Source: Chrysogorgia sp. JL179-B06
Taxonomy: Eukaryota > Cnidaria > Anthozoa > Scleralcyonacea > Chrysogorgiidae
Length of the DNA: 64,000 nucleotides
Assembly: GCA_035772405.1 (NCBI GenBank)
Contig: JAYKKM010000218.1
Location: forward strand, 310,001 to 374,000
Direction of reading: 5' to 3'
Part shown: one piece after another, positions 25,775 through 35,201 of the stretch
Numbering within the stretch: the first letter of the stretch is position 1
How the letters are laid out: every line of letters starts with the position of its first letter
Position numbers and translations under genes: made by a program
Notes under the pieces: generated by a model
Database searches by the model: none
Told to the model about the DNA's origin: nothing
What the model saw: only the letters and a program-made list of their open reading frames with translations

Positions 25775-27058
25775 TCAAGAAAAACTGTTACTAAAAAGAT
25801 ATTTTTTGAGTTTCTTCTTAAAAATGTCAATAGAAAAAGATTGTCTAATGTCAAATGGTAACGAGTTCCAAAGTGACGGAGCTGCCACAGAAAAGGCTCT
25901 CTTTCCATACGTTTCCAGTTTAAATTTTGGAACAACCAGAAAACCTTTCGAGGAGGAACGTAAGTTTCGAGATGGCACATAGTCAACGAGAAGATCTTGA
26001 ATGTATTTCGGAGCTATCTTTTTCTGAGCTTTGAATGTGAGGAGCAAAATTTTAAACACAATTCTGTTTTCAACGGGCAGCCAATGAAGCGCTTTCAGAA
26101 CTGGTGAGATATGCTCAAATCTATTGGAATTGGTGATTAGGCGGGCAGCACAATTCTGTGCATGTTGAAGCTTCTGAATGAGGTACTTCGGGACACCAAA
26201 AAGTAGGCCATTGCAATTATCAAGCCTGGAGGAAATGAATGCATGAACAATAGCCTCAACAGCATAATTAGGCAAATATCTCCTGATCTTCCGAATTTTA
26301 GCTATGTGTGAGAAAGCAGACCTACAAACAGACGTAATTTGCTTTTCCATGGACAAATTTTGATCAAAAACAACTCCAATGTTATTTGCGAATGCAGATG
26401 GTTTAATAGGCTCGTCACCAATAATAATAGAGTTTAGCATAGGTTGATGTTTGTATCTTGAATGAACAACCAACAATTTAGTCTTATCATCGTTTAGCTT
26501 GAGAAAGTTAGATTGCATCCATTTCCTGATGTCATTGATGCAGAGTTCCATAGAACTCTTTGCAGCCTCAAGGCCAGCATAGTCATTGGAGGGAAAAGAA
26601 AGATATAGCTGTGTGTCATCAGCGTACATGTGATATGATACATTATGCAATCGAACTACGTCGGCTAGCGGAGAAATGTAGAGGGAAAACAGTATTGGTC
26701 CAAGTACCGAACCTTGAGGAACACCAAAAGGGAGACCATACCAAGGTGAGGTTGAACCATTAACCAATACTGCCTGTCGACGATCAGATAAATAAGACTC
26801 AAACCACCGTAAAACTTTGTGTTTCATTCCAAACCTAGTTGACAGTCTATCTAACATGATGGCATGGTCAATGGTGTCAAATGCGGCACTAAGGTCAAGC
26901 AAAAGGAGGATGACAGAGCAACCATTATCCAAGGCAATAAGTAGGTCATTCTGAACACGGATTAATGCAGTCTCAGTGCTGTGATGTTCTTTGTAGGCAG
27001 ACTGGTAGAGTTCAAGAAGGTTGTTTGCCTTAAGATGATCCACAGTTTGCAATGCCAC
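25775..27058 (-). CDS. Element B RT (unit B, copy 2)
   Basis: 427 residues: motif A LDLSAAFDT with the catalytic Asp at 55, motif B FGVPQGS at 111-117, motif C YADD at 145-148, then the conserved C-terminal APSLWNSLP and IRQS segments. The RT would synthesise cDNA by target-primed reverse transcription. The start at Met27058 is only the first Met after the upstream frameshift. The native protein is a fusion with the 768-residue ORF at 27075-29381. Confidence 0.88.
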   Translation of the reverse strand: MALQTVDHLKANNLLELYQSAYKEHHSTETALIRVQNDLLIALDNGCSVILLLLDLSAAFDTIDHAIMLDRLSTRFGMKHKVLRWFESYLSDRRQAVLVNGSTSPWYGLPFGVPQGSVLGPILFSLYISPLADVVRLHNVSYHMYADDTQLYLSFPSNDYAGLEAAKSSMELCINDIRKWMQSNFLKLNDDKTKLLVVHSRYKHQPMLNSIIIGDEPIKPSAFANNIGVVFDQNLSMEKQITSVCRSAFSHIAKIRKIRRYLPNYAVEAIVHAFISSRLDNCNGLLFGVPKYLIQKLQHAQNCAARLITNSNRFEHISPVLKALHWLPVENRIVFKILLLTFKAQKKIAPKYIQDLLVDYVPSRNLRSSSKGFLVVPKFKLETYGKRAFSVAAPSLWNSLPFDIRQSFSIDIFKKKLKKYLFSNSFS

Positions 27059-27074
27059 AGCTTTCTCTGTTATT

Positions 27075-29381
27075 TTAGAGATAAATGGTAAATTCGAGAG
27101 AGGACGAAAATTTTTCAGATTCTGAGTCAGAGGATGACTTCTTTAAGGATGGCATTAACAAAGCGTCCTTGAATTGAGCTGGCATAACAGATGATTGGAG
27201 AGATAGGTTAACAATTTTAGTTATAGCAGGTAGTATGACGTGTAGGCATTCTTTGAGAACTGGAGTAGGCAATGGGTCAGAGGCACAAGACTTTGAAGGA
27301 GACAAACGAATCAACTTCTCAATTTCAGATGAATTGAGTGCATTGAACTCAGTCATTTCAGACAAATCAGTGTTAATGCAAGACATAGGTGGAACGGTGT
27401 CGTGAGATGGAGGAGAAAGACTGTGGCGAATTTTTTCAATTTTTTCACTGAAAAAACTGGCAAATTTATCTGCTAATTCAGATGATGATAATGATGGCAG
27501 TATATGTATAGTTTTTCGTCCAAGCAGGTGATCTACAATCTTGAATAAGGCCTTCTGGTTACCGCAAGTGCTATTAATAGCAGAAACAAAGTACTCAGAC
27601 TTGGACAAAGCCATTAAATCTTGGACAGATCTGCACTGCGATATATAGGTGCTATGATCCACAGGACACTTAGATCTACGCCAACGACGCTCCAGTTTCC
27701 TCCGCGTTTTCTTCTCAGCATCAATTTTAGAAGTATACCAGGGGGCAGATGGTCTCAATGATATAACTTTTGATTTCTCAGGAGCATGGTTATCTAGAGT
27801 ATTACGCAGTACAGTATTATAGCAGTCAACAAATTTGGAGAGATCATCTGTAACAGGAAAACTCAAAGACAAAGATGCTTGAATATCATCACAAAAAGAT
27901 GCACGATCAATTCCACGAATATTGCGATAGAGAATTTTCTTCCTTGCTTTTGGAGGCTTACCAAGTGGTAGTGAAGCATGAACAGCGAAATGATCCGACA
28001 AACCAATATCTCTTACCCAAATGCCAGATAGTGTTTTATCAGATGACCGGGTGATGATTAAGTCCAAAATGTGGTGACTGGAATGAGTAGGTGAATTAAC
28101 ATTCTGAATTAAATCAAAGGTTTCAAGAAGGCGTGTAAATTTCTTAGTGCTAGAAGTACTCAGTTCATCTAAATGAATGTTGAAATCTCCAGATACCAGT
28201 AACAAACTGCCAAATGTAGCCACATGCTCCATAAGACCAGAAAATTCACGACAGAAGTCGTCAAGATTAGCATTTGGAGGTCTATAAACGACTATAATCC
28301 TGAAACTTTTGGTGGAGAAATTACAGATGATTTGCATAAACTCAAAGGATTCCATATGTTGGCCAACCTCTTCCTTAACACGAATAGAGTCCTTAAATAG
28401 AATACCAACACCACCTCCTCGACGTGAAGGTCTGGGACAATGAATAAAATTATACCCAGTGGGGCAAAGTTCATGTATCAAGGGAGCATCAGTTTCACCT
28501 GGCTCCAACCATGTCTCCGTAAGCGCTAAAATATCAATGTCATTATCAACTGTGTAATCCTTGATTGATAAAATTTTGTTTCGGACAGAACGTGAGTTAA
28601 ATAGACGGAAACTCAGATGTTGCATATTTATAGGTTTCGACATAACAGAAGAGATATTTAGCAATTTATCAGTCTGAGTAATCGGAATTACTTTCAGATT
28701 AGACTCATTTCTTGTGACAAATACTGGCTTTAATTTGATTTGACGAAGCGTGACGACAACTGGAATATGATGAAGGACATTCCTACTTGATCTCGTGCGG
28801 TCAAACTGTATATTCCTACCGGCTCTCTTTCCTCTATACCTCAATAAGTTGTTGTTCTTAAGGTCAGCCAAGAGGGACGATGTAGGAGTACAGCTATAGA
28901 AGCGACGAATATCAAAAAGTTGGTGGCTACTATAATTTGTTGAAGGTCCGCTCGAATAAGCACGTTTATTTGCATGTTGATTAGAATGTGTAATTTTCTT
29001 GACAATTTTCAAGCATGTAGTAGAGATCAAACTGATGGAGCTGCTAGGACCAGGATTAACCTCAATATCAATATAAATAGTAATATCGATCAATGGTTGA
29101 TATCCGGGAACAGCCAGCAAGGTATATCCATGTTTATGCCACTTGAAGAGAGGTCGACGAAGCCCTTCTTTTAAACCTGATACGATTAATCTTCTATGTG
29201 TAACACGTAGATAGAAAATTTCAAATTCTTCACCCAAAGCAACTGCAACGATCAATCCATCGCTCCTCAAACACACTACGTTAACAGAAGAAGTTGTAGG
29301 CAACTTATAGTGGCAGCCCCAGCGATTAAAACAAATCAAATAGATAATAAACCACGGAGCGAAAATATTCGTGGCAGCCAT
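27075..29381 (-). CDS. Element B 2A and APE endonuclease protein (unit B, copy 2)
   Basis: 768 residues. An N-terminal hydrophobic stretch (residues 8-20) may act as a signal-like segment. DIEVNPGP at 105-112 matches the 2A ribosome-skipping consensus exactly. The endonuclease covers about 255-470, with Asn262 (FNSRS), Glu289 (LTETW), YRPPN at 366-370, GDFN at 398-401 and SDH at 462-464, followed by a basic linker (RRKLERRWRR). It ends in a 2-base frameshift near 27122. With the RT ORF this makes an element of about 1,200 residues with one correctable break. Confidence 0.88.
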   Translation of the reverse strand: MAATNIFAPWFIIYLICFNRWGCHYKLPTTSSVNVVCLRSDGLIVAVALGEEFEIFYLRVTHRRLIVSGLKEGLRRPLFKWHKHGYTLLAVPGYQPLIDITIYIDIEVNPGPSSSISLISTTCLKIVKKITHSNQHANKRAYSSGPSTNYSSHQLFDIRRFYSCTPTSSLLADLKNNNLLRYRGKRAGRNIQFDRTRSSRNVLHHIPVVVTLRQIKLKPVFVTRNESNLKVIPITQTDKLLNISSVMSKPINMQHLSFRLFNSRSVRNKILSIKDYTVDNDIDILALTETWLEPGETDAPLIHELCPTGYNFIHCPRPSRRGGGVGILFKDSIRVKEEVGQHMESFEFMQIICNFSTKSFRIIVVYRPPNANLDDFCREFSGLMEHVATFGSLLLVSGDFNIHLDELSTSSTKKFTRLLETFDLIQNVNSPTHSSHHILDLIITRSSDKTLSGIWVRDIGLSDHFAVHASLPLGKPPKARKKILYRNIRGIDRASFCDDIQASLSLSFPVTDDLSKFVDCYNTVLRNTLDNHAPEKSKVISLRPSAPWYTSKIDAEKKTRRKLERRWRRSKCPVDHSTYISQCRSVQDLMALSKSEYFVSAINSTCGNQKALFKIVDHLLGRKTIHILPSLSSSELADKFASFFSEKIEKIRHSLSPPSHDTVPPMSCINTDLSEMTEFNALNSSEIEKLIRLSPSKSCASDPLPTPVLKECLHVILPAITKIVNLSLQSSVMPAQFKDALLMPSLKKSSSDSESEKFSSSLEFTIYL

Positions 29382-29390
29382 ACTGGCGCC

Positions 29391-30333
29391 TTATGCAACT
29401 ATTTTAACTATTTTAACTATTTTATTAACATATAGTTTGAATAGGTTCCATGCTGAGTTAAAGTCATCAATTAGGATTTGGTCCCATGGGAGTTCCTGAA
29501 GATCAGATTTAAAAGATTCTTTTGAATAGAACTTATAGTTCCGGGCAAATATTTTGCGGGGCCTGTATTTCTTACAATTCATCTTTCGAATAACCCCAAT
29601 CAGATGATGGTCGCTAAAGCCAGACTCAATAGAGAAAGCATTGGAAATATTGGCGTCATGAGTCACAAAAGTTAGGTCAATTAGTGTATCTGTTTTGGTA
29701 GTTGATCTAGTCGGATTGTTTTATCATTTGTTGGAAATTATGAATTCTCATTATATCCTTCAAGTCCCTTTGTTCGTTTTGTCGTAAGTAATCACAATTG
29801 AAATCCCCAATGATGATAATCTCTTTGTCGTCGACCAGAGCTGTCGTTAAGACATTATTAAAATCAGCATTAAAATTTTTATTCAAATATTTTGAGGAAT
29901 GAGGAGGGCGATAGCATACACATAGAAGAATTGATTTCGAATTTTTGACAAATAATTCCACCCAAATATTTTCTATTTTGTCTATTTCAAGATCTGGGCA
30001 TCTTTTCCATTCCATGTCACTACGAAGATATAGACATACTCCACCCCCTGATCCCGTTCTCCTATCGTTTCTTACAACATAACCATCAATACGGATTTCA
30101 TAGTAATTAATTGAACTGTTAAGCTTCGATTCAGTAACCCCAAAGGCATGAATATTTTTTCCTGTCTCTTGAAGCAACAATTTTACATGACTCAGCTTCG
30201 ATAATAGACCATTAACGTTTTGATGTAATATTTTTAAGCCCTTTGGTTTTAAGCAACTTCTCAGTTTATTCCAAATTGTAGGCCCTTGTTCAATATCTTG
30301 AGAATCATTAGCATTGCAAACAGAACAATACAA
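29391..30333 (-). pseudogene. Element A endonuclease (unit B, copy 2)
   Basis: Split at an extra A near 29714 into 30333-29707 and 29666-29391. Copy 1 of the same unit lacks that base. GDFN and SDHH are present. Confidence 0.85.
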
Positions 30334-30380
30334 ATGTTCTTGCTCTTCTTCAAATATCGATCCTTGCGGAACACCATAGG

Positions 30381-31455
30381 TTATGGGTTGGACTTTACCC
30401 CATCAAATACAACTATTTGGCTTCGATTGAATAGATAATTATTTAACCATTCAATCTCGGTAGAATGGATCCCATAATACCGAAGTTTCTCTAATAAGCA
30501 AGCGTGATGGACCGTATCGAATGCCTTTCGGAAATCCATAAAGACCACACCGGTAAGGAGACCACTATCCATATTACATCTTATGTCGTCCACCAAACGA
30601 GTAACTGCATGGACTGTGGATCTGTTTGGTCTAAATCCAAATTGATTTGGGCAAAGCATGTTGTTGGTCTCAAGATATTCACTTAATTGTTTGTAGACAA
30701 CTTTTTCAATTATTTTAGAAAAAACCGTTTGTGACAGAAATAGGACGATAGTTATCTACGTTAGATTTTTCATTAGATTTGTAGACAGGCAGGACTTTTG
30801 CTTGTTTTTCAGATGTTGGAAAAATTCCTGATTTTAGGCTTTGATTAATCAGAACTGATAAAGGAACAGCAAGTTCCTCAGCACCGTCTTTTATCAGTCT
30901 TGGAGGTATGTCGTCGATGCCAGGACTTTTGGACGCCTTAAGTGCTTTGATAATGTTAAAAACCTGTATTGGTGTTACTTCTGTAAAATAGAAGCAGTAA
31001 TCATTTGGATTGATGTAATTACCAAGAGATGTAAATGAATATGATTTCCAGGCGGGATAGGACAAGTTGGTGATTGAGTTTTGCAGCGTCAAAGCAACAG
31101 AGCTAAAGAAGTTACAAAAGGCATTCGATATAACGGTCCTATCAAATGTCATTAAATCATTGATAAGAAATTACTTAGCTGTCGATTTTTTGTCGTTTAC
31201 AGGATAACTTTGTTTGATCCGAGACCAGAAGTCTTTAGGCTTATTAATGCTTTCATGAAATAGATTTCTGTGGAAATTTGATTTTGCTTTCCGAATGGCA
31301 GATGTAGTTAAATTTCGCATACGTTTATAATCATCCCAGTCCTTTTTATGTTTTGATCGTTCAGCCTTCTTCAGGAGGTAGTCGCGGCTATTAATTTTAG
31401 TTCTAATATCAGATGTCAGCCAGGGGCAGTCTCTTCCAGCCACTCTTTTTTCCAT
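30381..31455 (-). pseudogene. Element A linker and RT palm (unit A, copy 2)
   Basis: Linker 31455-31171, in-frame TAA, RT pieces 31152-30715 and 30659-30381 split by an extra T near 30729. It shares WKSYSF with 11979-13052. Confidence 0.86.
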
Positions 31456-31587
31456 TTTTGGGGCATGTTTGTTAATAATAATAATAATAACACATTTTAT
31501 ATAGCGCCTCTATCCATGACAATGATCAGGGCACTTTACAATAACAATTTAAGTACATAATCTAACAAAAATAAAAATATCTGTCAA

Positions 31588-32871
31588 TCAAGAAAAACTG
31601 TTACTAAAAAGATATTTTTTGAGTTTCTTCTTAAAAATGTCAATAGAAAAAGATTGTCTAATGTCAAATGGTAACGAGTTCCAAAGTGACGGAGCTGCCA
31701 CAGAAAAGGCTCTCTTTCCATACGTTTCCAGTTTAAATTTTGGAACAACCAGAAAACCTTTCGAGGAGGAACGTAAGTTTCGAGATGGCACATAGTCAAC
31801 AAGAAGATCTTGAATGTATTTCGGAGCTATCTTTTTCTGAGCTTTGAATGTGAGGAGCAAAATTTTAAACACAATTCTGTTTTCAACGGGCAGCCAATGA
31901 AGCGCTTTCAGAACTGGTGAGATATGCTCAAATCTATTGGAATTGGTGATTAGGCGGGCAGCACAATTCTGTGCATGTTGAAGCTTCTGAATGAGGTACT
32001 TCGGGACACCAAAAAGTAGGCCATTGCAATTATCAAGCCTGGAGGAAATGAATGCATGAACAATAGCCTCAACAGCATAATTAGGCAAATATCTCCTGAT
32101 CTTCCGAATTTTAGCTATGTGTGAGAAAGCAGACCTACAAACAGACGTAATTTGCTTTTCCATGGACAAATTTTGATCAAAAACAACTCCAATGTTATTT
32201 GCGAATGCAGATGGTTTAATAGGCTCGTCACCAATAATAATAGAGTTTAGCATAGGTTGATGTTTGTATCTTGAATGAACAACCAACAATTTAGTCTTAT
32301 CATCGTTTAGCTTGAGAAAGTTAGATTGCATCCATTTCCTGATGTCATTGATGCAGAGTTCCATAGAACTCTTTGCAGCCTCAAGGCCAGCATAGTCATT
32401 GGAGGGAAAAGAAAGATATAGCTGTGTGTCATCAGCGTACATGTGATATGATACATTATGCAATCGAACTACGTCGGCTAGCGGAGAAATGTAGAGGGAA
32501 AACAGTATTGGTCCAAGTACCGAACCTTGAGGAACACCAAAAGGGAGACCATACCAAGGTGAGGTTGAACCATTAACCAATACTGCCTGTCGACGATCTG
32601 ATAAATAAGACTCAAACCACCGTAAAACTTTGTGTTTCATTCCAAACCTAGTTGACAGTCTATCTAACATGATGGCATGGTCAATGGTGTCAAATGCGGC
32701 ACTAAGGTCAAGCAAAAGGAGGATGACAGAGCAACCATTATCCAAGGCAATAAGTAGGTCATTCTGAACACGGATTAATGCGGTCTCAGTGCTGTGATGT
32801 TCTTTGTAGGCAGACTGGTAGAGTTCAAGAAGGTTGTTTGCCTTAAGATGATCCACAGTTTGCAATGCCAC
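31588..32871 (-). CDS. Element B RT (unit A, copy 2)
   Basis: 427-residue RT stretch with all three catalytic motifs, nearly identical to 25775-27058. Single-base differences from the other units (for example A for G near 31800, T for A near 32599) suggest unit A diverged slightly before the larger duplication. Confidence 0.87.
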   Translation of the reverse strand: MALQTVDHLKANNLLELYQSAYKEHHSTETALIRVQNDLLIALDNGCSVILLLLDLSAAFDTIDHAIMLDRLSTRFGMKHKVLRWFESYLSDRRQAVLVNGSTSPWYGLPFGVPQGSVLGPILFSLYISPLADVVRLHNVSYHMYADDTQLYLSFPSNDYAGLEAAKSSMELCINDIRKWMQSNFLKLNDDKTKLLVVHSRYKHQPMLNSIIIGDEPIKPSAFANNIGVVFDQNLSMEKQITSVCRSAFSHIAKIRKIRRYLPNYAVEAIVHAFISSRLDNCNGLLFGVPKYLIQKLQHAQNCAARLITNSNRFEHISPVLKALHWLPVENRIVFKILLLTFKAQKKIAPKYIQDLLVDYVPSRNLRSSSKGFLVVPKFKLETYGKRAFSVAAPSLWNSLPFDIRQSFSIDIFKKKLKKYLFSNSFS

Positions 32872-32887
32872 AGCTTTCTCTGTTATT

Positions 32888-35192
32888 TTAGAGATAAATG
32901 GTAAATTCGAGAGAGGACGAAAATTTTTCAGATTCTGAGTCAGAGGATGACTTCTTTAAGGATGGCATTAACAAAGCGTCCTTGAATTGAGCTGGCATAA
33001 CAGATGATTGGAGAGATAGGTTAACAATTTTAGTTATAGCAGGTAGTATGACGTGTAGGCATTCTTTGAGAACTGGAGTAGGCAATGGGTCAGAGGCACA
33101 AGACTTTGAAGGAGACAAACGAATCAACTTCTCAATTTCAGATGAATTGAGTGCATTGAACTCAGTCATTTCAGACAAATCAGTGTTAATGCAAGACATA
33201 GGTGGAACGGTGTCGTGAGATGGAGGAGAAAGACTGGCGAATTTTTTCAATTTTTTCACTGAAAAAACTGGCAAATTTATCTGCTAATTCAGATGATGAT
33301 AATGATGGCAGTATATGTATAGTTTTTCGTCCAAGCAGGTGATCTACAATCTTGAATAAGGCCTTCTGGTTACCGCAAGTGCTATTAATAGCAGAAACAA
33401 AGTACTCAGACTTGGACAAAGCCATTAAATCTTGGACAGATCTGCACTGCGATATATAGGTGCTATGATCCACAGGACACTTAGATCTACGCCAACGACG
33501 CTCCAGTTTCCTCCGCGTTTTCTTCTCAGCATCAATTTTAGAAGTATACCAGGGGGCAGATGGTCTCAATGATATAACTTTTGATTTCTCAGGAGCATGG
33601 TTATCTAGAGTATTACGCAGTACAGTATTATAGCAGTCAACAAATTTGGAGAGATCATCTGTAACAGGAAAACTCAAAGACAAAGATGCTTGAATATCAT
33701 CACAAAAAGATGCACGATCAATTCCACGAATATTGCGATAGAGAATTTTCTTCCTTGCTTTTGGAGGCTTACCAAGTGGTAGTGAAGCATGAACAGCGAA
33801 ATGATCCGACAAACCAATATCTCTTACCCAAATGCCAGATAGTGTTTTATCAGATGACCGGGTGATGATTAAGTCCAAAATGTGGTGACTGGAATGAGTA
33901 GGTGAATTAACATTCTGAATTAAATCAAAGGTTTCAAGAAGGCGTGTAAATTTCTTAGTGCTAGAAGTACTCAGTTCATCTAAATGAATGTTGAAATCTC
34001 CAGATACCAGTAACAAACTGCCAAATGTAGCCACATGCTCCATAAGACCAGAAAATTCACGACAGAAGTCGTCAAGATTAGCATTTGGAGGTCTATAAAC
34101 GACTATAATCCTGAAACTTTTGGTGGAGAAATTACAGATGATTTGCATAAACTCAAAGGATTCCATATGTTGGCCAACCTCTTCCTTAACACGAATAGAG
34201 TCCTTAAATAGAATACCAACACCACCTCCTCGACGTGAAGGTCTGGGACAATGAATAAAATTATACCCAGTGGGGCAAAGTTCATGTATCAAGGGAGCAT
34301 CAGTTTCACCTGGCTCCAACCATGTCTCCGTAAGCGCTAAAATATCAATGTCATTATCAACTGTGTAATCCTTGATTGATAAAATTTTGTTTCGGACAGA
34401 ACGTGAGTTAAATAGACGGAAACTCAGATGTTGCATATTTATAGGTTTCGACATAACAGAAGAGATATTTAGCAATTTATCAGTCTGAGTAATCGGAATT
34501 ACTTTCAGATTAGACTCATTTCTTGTGACAAATACTGGCTTTAATTTGATTTGACGAAGCGTGACGACAACTGGAATATGATGAAGGACATTCCTACTTG
34601 ATCTCGTGCGGTCAAACTGTATATTCCTACCGGCTCTCTTTCCTCTATACCTCAATAAGTTGTTGTTCTTAAGGTCAGCCAAGAGGGACGATGTAGGAGT
34701 ACAGCTATAGAAGCGACGAATATCAAAAAGTTGGTGGCTACTATAATTTGTTGAAGGTCCGCTCGAATAAGCACGTTTATTTGCATGTTGATTAGAATGT
34801 GTAATTTTCTTGACAATTTTCAAGCATGTAGTAGAGATCAAACTGATGGAGCTGCTAGGACCAGGATTAACCTCAATATCAATATAAATAGTAATATCGA
34901 TCAATGGTTGATATCCGGGAACAGCCAGCAAGGTATATCCATGTTTATGCCACTTGAAGAGAGGTCGACGAAGCCCTTCTTTTAAACCTGATACGATTAA
35001 TCTTCTATGTGTAACACGTAGATAGAAAATTTCAAATTCTTCACCCAAAGCAACTGCAACGATCAATCCATCGCTCCTCAAACACACTACGTTAACAGAA
35101 GAAGTTGTAGGCAACTTATAGTGGCAGCCCCAGCGATTAAAACAAATCAAATAGATAATAAACCACGGAGCGAAAATATTCGTGGCAGCCAT
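32888..35192 (-). pseudogene. Element B 2A and endonuclease region (unit A, copy 2)
   Basis: 668-residue ORF 35192-33186, then a 2-base deletion (AGACTGGCG) near 33235 and continuation in 33274-32888. The 2A motif and all endonuclease motifs are intact upstream of the break. Confidence 0.86.
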
Positions 35193-35201
35193 ACTGGCGC
35201 C

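Larger units (their letters stand above)
25659..29397 (-). mobile_element. Non-LTR retrotransposon B, best copy
   Basis: About 3.7 kb L2/CR1-like element with a single long coding region, from the start codon at 29381 to the stop at 25775, then a 3' UTR ending in GCGCTATATAAAATGTG and a short ATT repeat. Its 5' junction carries three copies of the ten-base TAAAATAGTT. It sits in the same position of A in all units, so there was one insertion before amplification. In this copy one 2-base frameshift separates the two ORFs. Confidence 0.88.
24541..30357 (-). repeat. Tandem unit B, copy 2
   Basis: Middle unit of the right array, 5812 bp between junctions. It carries the longest uninterrupted B coding region of the window. 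B spans about 25659-29397. Confidence 0.9.
18404..31799. repeat. Direct duplication, copy 2 (matches 1-13396)
   Basis: This is the second copy of the 13.4 kb identical block. Here the sequence continues on both sides into the real ends of element A (3' end to about 17682, 5' end to 36476), so copy 2 is the more complete one. Indels seen relative to copy 1 include two extra bases near 21089 and one extra T near 24475. Confidence 0.93.
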
